In this document: piece after piece, positions 1-7,614 of the stretch | Layout of the letters: every line of letters starts with the position of its first letter | Numbering within the stretch: the first letter of the stretch is position 1 | DNA from: Haloarcula rubra | GTDB taxonomy: Archaea > Halobacteriota > Halobacteria > Halobacteriales > Haloarculaceae | DNA: 64,000 nucleotides | Assembly (NCBI RefSeq): GCF_019599465.1 | Contig: NZ_RKLR01000001.1 | Location: 744,001-808,000, forward strand | Direction: 5' to 3' | Translations under genes and position numbers: made by a program | Notes under the pieces: generated by a model | What the model was told of the DNA's origin: nothing | What the model saw: only the letters and a program-made list of their open reading frames with translations | The model's database searches: none

Positions 1-378
1 AGCGCGACCGGGATGTTGCTGGTGTTGGCGTTCGACGTGGCCTTCGCCGGGCTGCTGGTCCCGCTCGTGTTCGGCATCTACAAGCCCGACGTGGCGACGG
101 CACCCGCCGCACTGGCGGGGATGCTCTCCGGGTCGCTCACGCGGCTGTTCTTCTTCGCCACCATCCCGACGACGTACGCCATCCCGAACAACCTGCTGTA
201 CTTCGAGAACAGCCTCGTGCCGGCCGGGTGGGACGGACTGGTGACGTTCATCGCGCCGCTGGTCGGCCTGACCGTCTTCCTCACCGTCGCGTTCCTGACG
301 AAGGACGACTACCCGACCCACACCGTCACGGGACAGCAACAGCGGGCCATCGTCGCCGGCGGCGAAGAGGATGACTGA
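1..378 (+). CDS. Sodium:solute symporter (SSS-like), C-terminal fragment
   Basis: The window opens inside this gene: the frame is open from base 1 and ends at a TGA, so only about the last 125 residues are present. Three hydrophobic segments are visible, followed by a short polar tail ending in EEDD. This looks like the final helices of SSS-family permeases, which use the sodium gradient to import an organic acid, amino acid or sugar. The substrate cannot be read from this piece. The stop overlaps the start of a 33-residue membrane protein, suggesting that the two are translated together. Family assignment is moderate because the diagnostic N-terminal helices lie outside the window. Confidence 0.7.
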   Translation, partial: SATGMLLVLAFDVAFAGLLVPLVFGIYKPDVATAPAALAGMLSGSLTRLFFFATIPTTYAIPNNLLYFENSLVPAGWDGLVTFIAPLVGLTVFLTVAFLTKDDYPTHTVTGQQQRAIVAGGEEDD

Positions 379-472
379 CCACTCACCAGCCGACCGGTTC
401 TTCCTGTTCGGCCTCGGCCTCGTGGTCGTCCTCCTCGGCGTGACCCTCGCCGTCGTCGTCACGATGGGGTAG
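371..472 (+). CDS. 33-residue single-pass membrane protein
   Basis: A tiny gene whose ATG overlaps the end of the symporter gene by 8 bases. The product has a polar N-terminus (MTDHSPADR) and then one hydrophobic helix of about 23 residues rich in Val and Leu, ending MG at the stop. The overlap implies translational coupling, so it is probably a small accessory or stabilising subunit of the transporter, as seen for other small partners of SSS permeases. That role is inference. No motif gives a function. Confidence 0.6.
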   Translation: MTDHSPADRFFLFGLGLVVVLLGVTLAVVVTMG

Positions 473-519
473 CGAACGTTCGTCCGCAGATTTCGAAGAT
501 TGTCACGTATTGTGCCTAC

Positions 520-527
520 CATAAATC
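520..527 (+). promoter_or_regulatory. TATA box of the AbrB-PhoU gene
   Basis: CATAAATC lies in an AT-rich stretch after the symporter operon. Transcription would begin near 548-552, leaving a leader of about 80 bases before the preferred ATG at 631. The leader contains a 17-codon ATG reading frame (560-613). Confidence 0.45.
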
Positions 528-630
528 GGAATAAGTTGCAGTTTCGACAGTGTATACAGATGGAAGTGAACGAGCTCGAAGCTCACGTTCTCGGCGGGTG
601 TACCGGGCTGTGACTCCCGACGCCGTCCGG

Positions 631-1653
631 ATGAAGCGGAAGGTCCAGCAACTCGGCTCCTCGACGTTGGCTGTGACCGTCCCCGCAGAGTGGGCCCGGC
701 ACCACGACATCGAGAAAGGCGACGAGATAATCGTCCAGCGCGACGAGAACGGTGGCTCGTTGCTGTTGGTCCCCGAAGAGCCCTCCATCGAGGACGTGGA
801 AGCGACCATCGACGCGGACGCGCTGACCGGCGACGCGCTCGAACGGGCTATCGTCACCCAGTACGTCCTCGGCCGCCAGCTCATCCGTGTCGAGGCGACG
901 ACGCCGCTCGGCCTCGAACACCGCAACGCCGTGCTCGCGGCCGAACGGCGGCTGATGGGGCTGGGCATCGTCGAACAGGCCGAGACGGCCGTCACCGTCC
1001 GCTGTTCGGTCGCGCCCGGTGACTTCGACCTGCCGACGTTACTCGGCCGACTCAGCCGAACCGAGGCGGCGATACGGAGCGACGCCGTGACCGCGCTACT
1101 GGACGGGGACCCCGAGGCCGCCGAGCAAGTCAGCGCCCGAAAGGGGCAGGTCGAGAAGCTGTTCTACCTGTTCCTGCGACTGGTCTTCGCCACTTACCGG
1201 AATCCGCGACTCAATCAGGCGGTCGGGCTGGAGACCGGGTTCCCCCTCATCGGCTACCGCTCGGTCGCACAGGACGTCGTCCTGATGGCCGACGTGGCCG
1301 TCGAGATAGCGACGCTCGCTGCCGAGGGCGACGGCACGGTGCCGGACGCGACGACGGCCGAGGTGGTGACAGACCTCGCTGAAGCGCTGGACGACGCCGC
1401 AAGCGCGACCAGAGCGGCCGTCACGACGCCGGACTACGGCGAGACCGAGACGGCCCGCGAGGCGTTCGACCGGGTCGACGAGTGCGTCGACGCGGCGAAC
1501 GACCACCTCGCCGTCGAGCGTCCGGAACCACTGCTCGTCCTCCAGCGAGCGGTCACGCTCCTCGAACGGAGTGCGAGACACGCCCGCGACAGTCTCTCGG
1601 TCGCGACCCACCTCGCGTTCCGCGAGGACCCGGACCTCGTCACGAGCGAGTGA
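631..1653 (+). CDS. AbrB/SpoVT-type and PhoU-domain regulator
   Basis: 340 residues. Residues 1-45 form a swapped-hairpin AbrB-like DNA-binding domain (start MKRKVQQLGSSTLAVTVP, then EKGDEI). The rest is helical and matches the tandem PhoU fold used in regulating phosphate uptake. Haloarchaea carry several such fusions, thought to link phosphate status to transcription. The frame is open upstream to a GTG at 550, but the 27 extra residues are Arg/Ser-rich and precede the conserved AbrB start, so ATG 631 is preferred. It stands alone, between the symporter and the agmatinase-family gene. No phosphate transporter is nearby, so its target is unknown. Confidence 0.8.
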   Translation: MKRKVQQLGSSTLAVTVPAEWARHHDIEKGDEIIVQRDENGGSLLLVPEEPSIEDVEATIDADALTGDALERAIVTQYVLGRQLIRVEATTPLGLEHRNAVLAAERRLMGLGIVEQAETAVTVRCSVAPGDFDLPTLLGRLSRTEAAIRSDAVTALLDGDPEAAEQVSARKGQVEKLFYLFLRLVFATYRNPRLNQAVGLETGFPLIGYRSVAQDVVLMADVAVEIATLAAEGDGTVPDATTAEVVTDLAEALDDAASATRAAVTTPDYGETETAREAFDRVDECVDAANDHLAVERPEPLLVLQRAVTLLERSARHARDSLSVATHLAFREDPDLVTSE

Positions 1654-1886
1654 CACGCCCTCGTCTCTCCGCCGCTCGACCGGTCAGCGGTGCCGCCGCC
1701 CGACCACTCGCCCCGCGCAGTCCTAGAACACCTAGAGGAGGCTCGAACCGTACATGCCTACACATGGTCACCGGAGGGGGTATTACACATCCGAAGGAAC
1801 GCTTTTCAGTACGATACGTCCATCCAGTAGTGTCGCAATCATCGGCCGAAGTGTGCCGAAAACGCGGCCGAAACACTACGATCACC

Positions 1887-2996
1887 ATGTCCGAAGAACG
1901 CAACGGCGAAGACATCTACGGCGACAAGCACAAAGAGGCGAACGAACCCATCTTCAGCGGCATCCCGACGTTCCTCAAACTCCCCGAGGCCGACCGGGAC
2001 GAACTCGACGAGGAGGACGTCGACGTCGGCATCCTCGGCGCACCGCTGGACACGGCGACGACCATCCGCCCGGGGACCCGCTACGGGCCCCGCGCCGTGC
2101 GGGCCGCCTCGACGGTGCCCTCCCCACCGTACGAGCACTTCAACATCGAGACGGGCGTGGACCCGTTCGACACGTTCAGCGTGGCCGACACCGGCGACGC
2201 CGCCGTGTCGCCGGGGGACACCCGCCAGAGCCAGTTGAACATCGAGGACGCCGTCTACGAGATAAGCGAGCAGGCGACGCCCATCGTCATCGGGGGCGAC
2301 CACTCCATCTCCTACCCGGACATCAAGGGCTGGGCCGAGGCCAACGGCTACGAGGACATCGGCCTCATCCACTTCGACTGCCACGCCGACACCGGCGAGG
2401 ACGGCCTCACCGGGTTCAAGTACGACCACGGCGCGTGGGTCAAGCGCGTCTACGACGAGGGCATCATGGCCGGCGAGAACTACACGCTCATCGGCCCCCG
2501 CGGGTTCTGGCCCGGCCCCGACACGTACGAGGACATGCGCGACGCCGGCATGAAGTGGTACACCGCGATGGAAGTCGGCGGGATGGACCTCGACAAAATC
2601 GTCGAAGACGCCGTCGAGCGAGCGACCGACGGGACCGACGCCGTCTGGGTCTCCTTCGACGTCGACGTGATGGAGCCGGCCTACTGTCCGGGCACCGGCG
2701 AACCCGAACCCGGCGGCCTCATCCCCCGCGAGGCCATCTACATGGTCCGGGAAGTCGTCAAGGCGCTGGACCCCGACGACTTCGGGTTCGACGTGGTCGA
2801 AGTCGCGCCGCAGTACGACGTGAGCGACACCTCCTCGTACAACGGCGGTATCACCAGCGGGTTCGCCAACCGCCTCATCATCGAGGTGATGGGAAGCATG
2901 GCCCTCGCAGAGAAGGGACTGGAGTCCGGCGACCCAATCAAGCCCGAGGAACCGCTCGGGCCGACCGAGACGACCGAGACGCCCGCTGACGACTGA
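1887..2996 (+). CDS. speB: Agmatinase/ureohydrolase family enzyme
   Basis: 369 residues of the arginase-agmatinase superfamily, dinuclear Mn (or Ni) enzymes that hydrolyse guanidino groups to urea. The metal ligands are all visible: H139 in GGDHS, D164/H166/D168 in the DCHAD segment, and D258/D260 in SFDVDV. At 369 residues it is longer than a typical agmatinase (about 300), mainly through an N-terminal stretch of about 45 residues before VGILGAPLD. That extension and the GIPTF segment also occur in relatives that act on other guanidines, so guanidinobutyrase or guanidine hydrolase activity is possible. The frame extends upstream, but ATG 1887 is the first sensible start. It is monocistronic, followed by a structured intergenic region. 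Confidence 0.85.
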   Translation: MSEERNGEDIYGDKHKEANEPIFSGIPTFLKLPEADRDELDEEDVDVGILGAPLDTATTIRPGTRYGPRAVRAASTVPSPPYEHFNIETGVDPFDTFSVADTGDAAVSPGDTRQSQLNIEDAVYEISEQATPIVIGGDHSISYPDIKGWAEANGYEDIGLIHFDCHADTGEDGLTGFKYDHGAWVKRVYDEGIMAGENYTLIGPRGFWPGPDTYEDMRDAGMKWYTAMEVGGMDLDKIVEDAVERATDGTDAVWVSFDVDVMEPAYCPGTGEPEPGGLIPREAIYMVREVVKALDPDDFGFDVVEVAPQYDVSDTSSYNGGITSGFANRLIIEVMGSMALAEKGLESGDPIKPEEPLGPTETTETPADD

Positions 2997-3109
2997 GCGA
3001 GTGCGGTTTTCCTACGGGTCCGCCGCGGCCCGCTCTCTTGCCCACGCCGCGGCGGCCCACCTATTCCCGTTCCGACCCGCCAGCGACGGTAGCCGTCGGC
3101 GTCGATGGA

Positions 3110-3331
3110 GTCGGTCGGTTACAGACCCGGAAGACGCCGTACTGTAGCCGAGTAACCGACCGACACGGGTGGGACTGAAAGGGGCTGACCGCTCGGCGTT
3201 CGAGATCGTTCGAAAGGCGCAAAGCGCCTTTCGTGATGACGAGAGAGCTTTGCTCTCTCGAACCACGACGCAAGCACGCGAACGGAGTGAGCGCGCAGCG
3301 AGTCACAGTAGCCGAGCGGTCGGGGGCTTTC
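3110..3331 (+). other. Highly folded intergenic element, candidate structured RNA
   Basis: The gap 2997-3451 has no convincing gene but nested perfect inverted repeats. First stem: GTCGGTCGGTTAC at 3110-3122 pairs with 3152-3164. Then comes GGGACTGAAAGGGG (3171-3184). GACCGCTCGGC at 3187-3197 pairs with 3311-3321 and encloses two tight hairpins: CGAAAGGCGC-AAA-GCGCCTTTCG (3211-3233) and CGAGAGAGC-TTT-GCTCTCTCG (3240-3260). GAAAG at 3177-3181 can also pair with CTTTC at 3327-3331. This is far more pairing than chance. It could be a small RNA, a processed leader or a non-mobile repeat. The strand is not proven; + is assumed because the next gene is on +. The remaining bases 3332-3451 hold only the promoter of the next gene (TTATC at 3423). 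Confidence 0.45.
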
Positions 3332-3451
3332 TGCCTGTTCACAGCGTGGCCCGAACGATTCAGGAGATAGGCGACGCCACTCACGGCTAGCACGCCACTC
3401 GCTAGCGCGGGCATCAGGACCCTTATCACTCGACAGCCTCCTATCCCGCAT

Positions 3452-5329
3452 ATGGAAATCGTACCGGACACGAGCGTGGTCATCGACGGCCGCGTGTCCG
3501 ACCAGATAGCAGCCGACGCCGCGCCCGACGGTGACGTGGACGGCATGGGCTTTGCCGGCGCGACGGTCGTCGTCCCCGAGGCCGTCGTCGGCGAACTCGA
3601 AGCACAGGCCAACGACGGCCGGGACACCGGCTGGGAGGGGCTAGAGGAGCTCCAGCGACTGGTCGACCTCGCCGAAGAGGGGACCATCGACGTGGAGTAC
3701 GTCGGCCGGCGGCCCGACGCCGTCGAGAAGCGCGACGCGGGCGAGGGCGAGATAGACGCGCTCATCCGCGACGTGGCACAGAACCGCGAGGCGACGCTGG
3801 TGACGAGCGACGACGTGCAGGCCGAGGTGGCCAGCGCCAAAGGGCTGGACGTCGAGTTCATCGAACCACGCGGCCGTAGCGTCGACCGCCTCCAGATAGA
3901 GAACTTCTTCGACGAGGGGACGATGAGCGTCCACCTCAAGGTCGGCGTCCAGCCGTTCGCGAAGAAGGGCTCTATCGGCGACATGCACTACCAGCCCATC
4001 CGCGACGACCTCGCCACCGAGGCGGAGTTGCGCGAGTACGCCGACGACATCGAGGACGCCGCCCGGGCCTCCCCCGAGGGGTTCCTCGAACTCGACGAAC
4101 CCGGCATGAGCATCGTCCAGTTCCGCGACCTGCGCATCGCCATCGCGCGCCCGCCGTTCTCGGACGCGATGGAGATTACCGCGGTCCGGCCCATCGTCAA
4201 GACGGACCTCGACGACTACGAACACGCCGACGAACTCCGCGACCGCTTCACCGAACACCAGCGCGGCGTCCTCATCTCGGGGTCGCCCGGCGCCGGGAAG
4301 TCCACCTTCGCACAGGCGGTCGGCGAGTTCCTCGTCGACGCCGACTACTCCGTCAAGACGATGGAGAAACCGCGGGACCTGCAGGTCGGCCCGAACATCA
4401 CCCAGTACACCGCACTGGGCGGGTCTATGGAGAAGACGGCCGACTCCCTGCTCATGGTCCGCCCGGACTACACCATCTACGACGAGGTCCGGAAGACCGA
4501 CGACTTCGAGGTGTTCGCCGACATGCGACTGGCCGGCGTCGGGATGGTCGGCGTCGTCCACGCGACGCGGGCCGTCGACGCCCTCCAGCGGCTCATCGGT
4601 CGCGTCGAACTCGGCCTCATCCCGCAGATAGTCGACACCGTCGTCTACATCGAGGCGGGCGAGGTCCACACCGTCTACGACGTGACGACCGAGGTGAAGG
4701 TCCCGCAGGGCCTGATGGAAGAGGACCTCGCGCGCCCGGTCATCGTCGTCCGGGACTTCGAGACCGGCCAGCCCGAGTACGAGATATACACGTTCAACCG
4801 GCAGGTCGTCACCGTCCCGCTGAACGAGGACGACGACGGACAGGACTCGGGCGTCGACCGCCTCGCGAAACAGGAGGTCGAACGTGAGATTCGCTCCATC
4901 GCGCGGGGCCACGTGGACGTCGAACTGCGCGGGCCGAACAACGCCGTCGTCTGGGTCGAAGACGACGACATCCCGCAGGTCATCGGCAAGGGCGGCGGCC
5001 GCATCACCGACGTGGAGAACCGACTGGGCATCGACATCGACGTGCGGACCTTAGAGGAGAAGCCCACGGGCCCCTCCGGCGGCCCCCAGACCGACAGCGG
5101 CGGCCAGCAGGGCGAAATCGTCCAACCGGAGGTCACCTCCCGACACGTGATGGTGCCCCTCGACGGCCACGCCGGCGACACCGTCGAGGTGCAGGCCGAC
5201 GGCGAGTACCTCTTCACCGCCACCGTCTCCCGCGGCGGCGAGATTCAGGTCTCGCGCGGGTCGGGCATCGCCGAAGAACTGGAGCGAGCCATCGACCGCG
5301 GGAAGACCATCACGGTCGTCCCGTCGTAA
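3452..5329 (+). CDS. PIN domain-ATPase-KH protein (PINA family)
   Basis: 625 residues in three parts. Residues 1-135 are a PIN nuclease-like domain with acidic residues D6, D12, E48 and D120. A PilT/VirB11-type ATPase follows, with Walker A GSPGAGKST at 277-285 and a degenerate Walker B in YTIYDEVRKTDD. Near residue 511 a KH-like motif, VIGKGGGRI, suggests nucleic-acid binding, followed by a small beta-rich C-terminal domain. Crenarchaeal PINA is a hexameric ATPase linked to Holliday junction processing with Hjc; a similar DNA-repair role here is inferred from family. It is a single gene with a TATA-like TTATC 29 bases before the ATG. Confidence 0.88.
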   Translation: MEIVPDTSVVIDGRVSDQIAADAAPDGDVDGMGFAGATVVVPEAVVGELEAQANDGRDTGWEGLEELQRLVDLAEEGTIDVEYVGRRPDAVEKRDAGEGEIDALIRDVAQNREATLVTSDDVQAEVASAKGLDVEFIEPRGRSVDRLQIENFFDEGTMSVHLKVGVQPFAKKGSIGDMHYQPIRDDLATEAELREYADDIEDAARASPEGFLELDEPGMSIVQFRDLRIAIARPPFSDAMEITAVRPIVKTDLDDYEHADELRDRFTEHQRGVLISGSPGAGKSTFAQAVGEFLVDADYSVKTMEKPRDLQVGPNITQYTALGGSMEKTADSLLMVRPDYTIYDEVRKTDDFEVFADMRLAGVGMVGVVHATRAVDALQRLIGRVELGLIPQIVDTVVYIEAGEVHTVYDVTTEVKVPQGLMEEDLARPVIVVRDFETGQPEYEIYTFNRQVVTVPLNEDDDGQDSGVDRLAKQEVEREIRSIARGHVDVELRGPNNAVVWVEDDDIPQVIGKGGGRITDVENRLGIDIDVRTLEEKPTGPSGGPQTDSGGQQGEIVQPEVTSRHVMVPLDGHAGDTVEVQADGEYLFTATVSRGGEIQVSRGSGIAEELERAIDRGKTITVVPS

Positions 5330-5357
5330 CGTCGACCGACCGCGTCGCCGCTCTACA

Positions 5358-5363
5358 TTTATA
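5358..5363 (+). promoter_or_regulatory. TATA box of the SAMP3-like gene
   Basis: TTTATA lies in an otherwise GC-rich gap, about 28 bases before the ATG at 5388. The spacing is typical of a leaderless haloarchaeal mRNA. Confidence 0.6.
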
Positions 5364-5387
5364 CGCCCGTATCCCTAGCACCCGAAC

Positions 5388-5663
5388 ATGGAAATCGAGT
5401 TGCGCTTCTTCGCGAACTTCCGCGCGACCGTCGGGCAGAAGATACTCCACCGGGAGTTCGACGACGGCGCTCGGGCGGGCGACGTCCTCCGGGAACTGAG
5501 CGATGAGTACCCCGAGATGGACCTCTTCGAGTCGGAGGGGACGCTCCGGCAGTACCTGACCATCCTGCGGAACGGGCAGGACATCGAGCATCTGGACGGC
5601 CTCGAGACGACCGTCGAGGACGGCGACGAACTCAGCGTCTTCCCGCCCGTCGCCGGCGGCTAA
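5388..5663 (+). CDS. samp3: Ubiquitin-like small archaeal modifier, SAMP3/MoaD-like
   Basis: 91 residues with a beta-grasp fold pattern and the C-terminal FPPVAGG tail. The terminal Gly-Gly is adenylated by an E1-like enzyme (UbaA) and is used either as a sulphur carrier for molybdopterin synthesis or for isopeptide conjugation to proteins. The start MEIELRFFANFRATVGQK and the tail resemble Haloferax SAMP3, whose conjugation to MoaE controls molybdopterin synthase. The assignment to SAMP3 rather than SAMP1 rests on recalled similarity. The stop overlaps the stop of the convergent next gene by two bases. Its position near AOR and Mo/W cofactor genes fits a cofactor role. Confidence 0.85.
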   Translation: MEIELRFFANFRATVGQKILHREFDDGARAGDVLRELSDEYPEMDLFESEGTLRQYLTILRNGQDIEHLDGLETTVEDGDELSVFPPVAGG

Positions 5664-6055
5664 CAGCAGAAGATGAACGGGTAGAGGAGGCCGATTCGGT
5701 CCTCGCCGTCGAGTTCGGTGTCCAGTCCGTCGAGATGTTCGTTGAACTGACCGTCGACGGTCACGCGGGCGTAACACCGCGTCTGGTCGCCCTCGGGGTT
5801 CTTCTTCCACGTCCCGGGCAGTGACTCCAGTTCCGGTGCCCACCCCTCGGTCGCGGCGTCGGACTCCGTCTCGGCGATGAGGAGGTCGGCCACGTCGTAG
5901 CGGTCACAGAACGCTTCGAGGAATGCCCGAAGCGTGGTGCCCTCGAAGGTAAACCTCATGTGTGGTTCGCCGACGGCGTCTCTGACGTGACCCGTACACC
6001 GGACCTCGACGGTCGTCTGTGCTCGCTGGGCCGTCTCGTGGGTCGTCCCGCTCAT
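5660..6055 (-). CDS. Beta-grasp (MoaD/ThiS-like) protein ending in Cys-Cys
   Basis: 131 residues. The pattern of strands (TTVEVRCTGHVRDAVGEP, then TLRAFLEAFCDRY) and the closing segment NEHLDGLDTELDGEDRIGLLYPF resemble MoaD/SAMP proteins. In particular EHLDGL and DRIGLLYPF mirror EHLDGL and DELSVFPP of the facing samp3 gene. However, the chain ends in FIFCC instead of Gly-Gly, so E1 activation by the usual route is not possible. A middle insertion of about 30 residues contains WKKNPEGDQ. ATG 6055 is chosen over an upstream start (6100) because homology-like sequence begins after it. It may be a sulphur or metal carrier, or a regulator, of SAMP/MoaD chemistry; this is inference. Confidence 0.7.
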   Translation of the reverse strand: MSGTTHETAQRAQTTVEVRCTGHVRDAVGEPHMRFTFEGTTLRAFLEAFCDRYDVADLLIAETESDAATEGWAPELESLPGTWKKNPEGDQTRCYARVTVDGQFNEHLDGLDTELDGEDRIGLLYPFIFCC

Positions 6056-6146
6056 GGGTTCGTCTAGCGTGAGCGACACCAAAACGGTGCGGGCGAACAC
6101 GTTCGGGTGGGACCGAATTTAATGCCGACCGGCACGAGACACCGGT

Positions 6147-6515
6147 ATGGAAGACATCGAACTGGGGATTCCGGCGGGTATCGTCGACTCCTTGCCAGCC
6201 GACGGCGAGGACGCCAAACAGGACATCCAGCGGGCCGTCGCCGGGTGGGAAGGCGACATCAACGCGGCGCTCGACAGCGAGGACCCCGCGAGCGCCGTCG
6301 TCGACCTCATCGAGTACTTCGAGGACCGGTGGGAGGCCTACGACGAGTACGTCATCGAGTTGCGGGCGTGGGGCCAGTCGCCCATCTACGCGATGGTGTG
6401 GCGCGACCTCACGGCCTCGGTCATCCAGCAGATATACGACCACGCCGACCTCGCAGACCGCATCAGCCGCGAGCGGAACGCCCGCATCGTCGACGACGGC
6501 ATCCGATCCGGATGA
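6147..6515 (+). CDS. Conserved hypothetical protein, 122 aa
   Basis: A helical, acidic, soluble protein (MEDIELGIPAGIVDSLP...) with a Trp/Tyr-rich centre (YFEDRWEAYDEYVIELRAW) and a basic-acidic end. No known motif, signal or membrane segment is visible. It starts about 92 bases from the divergent beta-grasp gene and is followed by the DUF1952-like gene on the same strand, with a promoter-like AAGTTTTGCC between them. I do not recognise the family. Confidence 0.6.
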   Translation: MEDIELGIPAGIVDSLPADGEDAKQDIQRAVAGWEGDINAALDSEDPASAVVDLIEYFEDRWEAYDEYVIELRAWGQSPIYAMVWRDLTASVIQQIYDHADLADRISRERNARIVDDGIRSG

Positions 6516-6568
6516 CCGCGCACACACGCCCCACGAAGTTTTGCCGTGGAGGTGCCTAACGACGCCCA

Positions 6569-6823
6569 ATGCGACGAGAACGGAGCTTCCGGGGTATCTC
6601 GATGCGACTGGCCCGCCACTATCTGGAGGGACTCGGCGGCGAGGAACGCGACGAGACCACCGTCGTCGCCGACGACTGGAGGGCCGAGCTGTCGGCCGAG
6701 AAGGTCGGTATCGGGCCGACCATCGAACTGACCGAGATTACCGTCGTCTTCGAGGGCGACGAGGAGACGCTGGACCCGCTGATAGAGCAGTTCGCCCAGA
6801 AGGCGATGCGGGCCGGCGGGTAG
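6569..6823 (+). CDS. Small protein resembling the MoaD-related C-terminal domain, ends AGG
   Basis: 84 residues. The segment GPTIELTEITVVFEGDEETLDPLIEQFAQKAMRAGG resembles the small domain that follows MoaD in MoaD-related bacterial proteins (DUF1952-type), here as a separate polypeptide. The last residues are Ala-Gly-Gly, so a free C-terminal diglycine is present as in SAMPs. ATG 6569 fits a leaderless mRNA with an AT-rich box about 28 bases upstream; ATG 6602 is the alternative. It is two bases upstream of the next gene and so probably co-transcribed with it. Family assignment is tentative, from memory of the motif. Confidence 0.6.
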   Translation: MRRERSFRGISMRLARHYLEGLGGEERDETTVVADDWRAELSAEKVGIGPTIELTEITVVFEGDEETLDPLIEQFAQKAMRAGG

Positions 6824-6825
6824 CG

Positions 6826-7188
6826 ATGAGCGACCACCCCATCGAGGCGCAACTCGTCCTCCTCGCGGGGACCCACGCGAGCGTCCCGCTGGACCGTCTC
6901 CCCGGCTTACTGGAGGGAGCCCAGCGATACGTCGCGGACCATCGCACGGAGTACGAGCGGCGCTACGAGCGTATCGAGGGGGCCAGAGACGCCGACTACT
7001 TCTGCGTCGAGACGGGGTACTGGGCGTCGGTCGGCGAAGAACTCGGGTACGGCCGACGGGAGTGGGAAGCGGTGCGGCGCGCCCACGAAGCGCAGTTCGA
7101 GCGGGACGGCCGGCGACTCGACCGGGAGGGGGAGTTCGAGTCCACGCTCGAACTCCGCGAAGTCGTGGCCGTCGACGCTACACGCTGA
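6826..7188 (+). CDS. Hypothetical protein, 120 aa
   Basis: It begins 2 bases after the stop of the AGG-ending small gene, so the two form an operon. The product is soluble, acidic and helix-rich with many Arg/Glu (EYERRYERIEGARDADYF, GYGRREWEAVRRAHEAQFERDGRRLD). Its single Cys is in YFCVETGYW. No family is recognised. The 3' end overlaps the convergent gene at 7178-7540 by 11 bases. Confidence 0.6.
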   Translation: MSDHPIEAQLVLLAGTHASVPLDRLPGLLEGAQRYVADHRTEYERRYERIEGARDADYFCVETGYWASVGEELGYGRREWEAVRRAHEAQFERDGRRLDREGEFESTLELREVVAVDATR

Positions 7189-7540
7189 GCGTGTCCAGCA
7201 CCTTCTCGGAGAAGTCGGTCTGCGAGAGGTCGCCGTTGTGGAGGCGGTCGAACCACTCCGCGTCGACGTACCAGTAGCCGCGGACCTCACCCTCCAGGTC
7301 GTGGACGGTGGCCTCCACGTCCGCCCCCGACCAGTCGTCGGCGTGGAGGTCACGCAGGACGTTGATGACCCGGCCGATCTCCGAGTGGGGGACCGACCCC
7401 TGCTCGGCCGCGATGGACTCGTAGGTGACCGCGTAGGTGTTCTCGTCCTCGCGCTCTTCGAACGCCTGTACGTAGACGCCGTGGCTCGTCAATCGGGACT
7501 CCACCTGAAACTCGAAGTCGTCGAACTCGTCTTTGTGCAT
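7178..7540 (-). CDS. Hypothetical protein, 120 aa, downstream of AOR
   Basis: An acidic soluble protein (MHKDEFDDFEFQVESRLTSHG...) with a patterned middle, YAVTYESIAAEQGSVPHSEIGRVI, and aromatic residues near the end (YWYVDAEWFDRLH). It lies 74 bases downstream of the AOR gene on the same strand and may be co-transcribed with it. A role tied to the oxidoreductase is only a positional guess. No catalytic motif is seen. Confidence 0.6.
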   Translation of the reverse strand: MHKDEFDDFEFQVESRLTSHGVYVQAFEEREDENTYAVTYESIAAEQGSVPHSEIGRVINVLRDLHADDWSGADVEATVHDLEGEVRGYWYVDAEWFDRLHNGDLSQTDFSEKVLDTLSV

Positions 7541-7614
7541 CAGTACTCACCACCTCTGCGGTCCACTCCGTTCACCGCGTCGGTTCGAGGAAGTCCCCGC
7601 CGGTCGCTCCCTCG

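Noticed and set aside
1482-1886. 135-codon upstream extension of the agmatinase-family gene
   Set aside because: It overlaps the PhoU gene out of frame and is Arg/Pro-rich; the conserved protein starts at 1887.
3211-3260. Possible CRISPR-like repeat units
   Set aside because: The two hairpins differ in sequence, occur once each and have no spacer pattern.
3169-3390. 73-codon open frame over the folded element
   Set aside because: GTG start and repetitive Arg/Ser/Glu composition caused by the stems; no conservation signal, and structure explains the sequence better.
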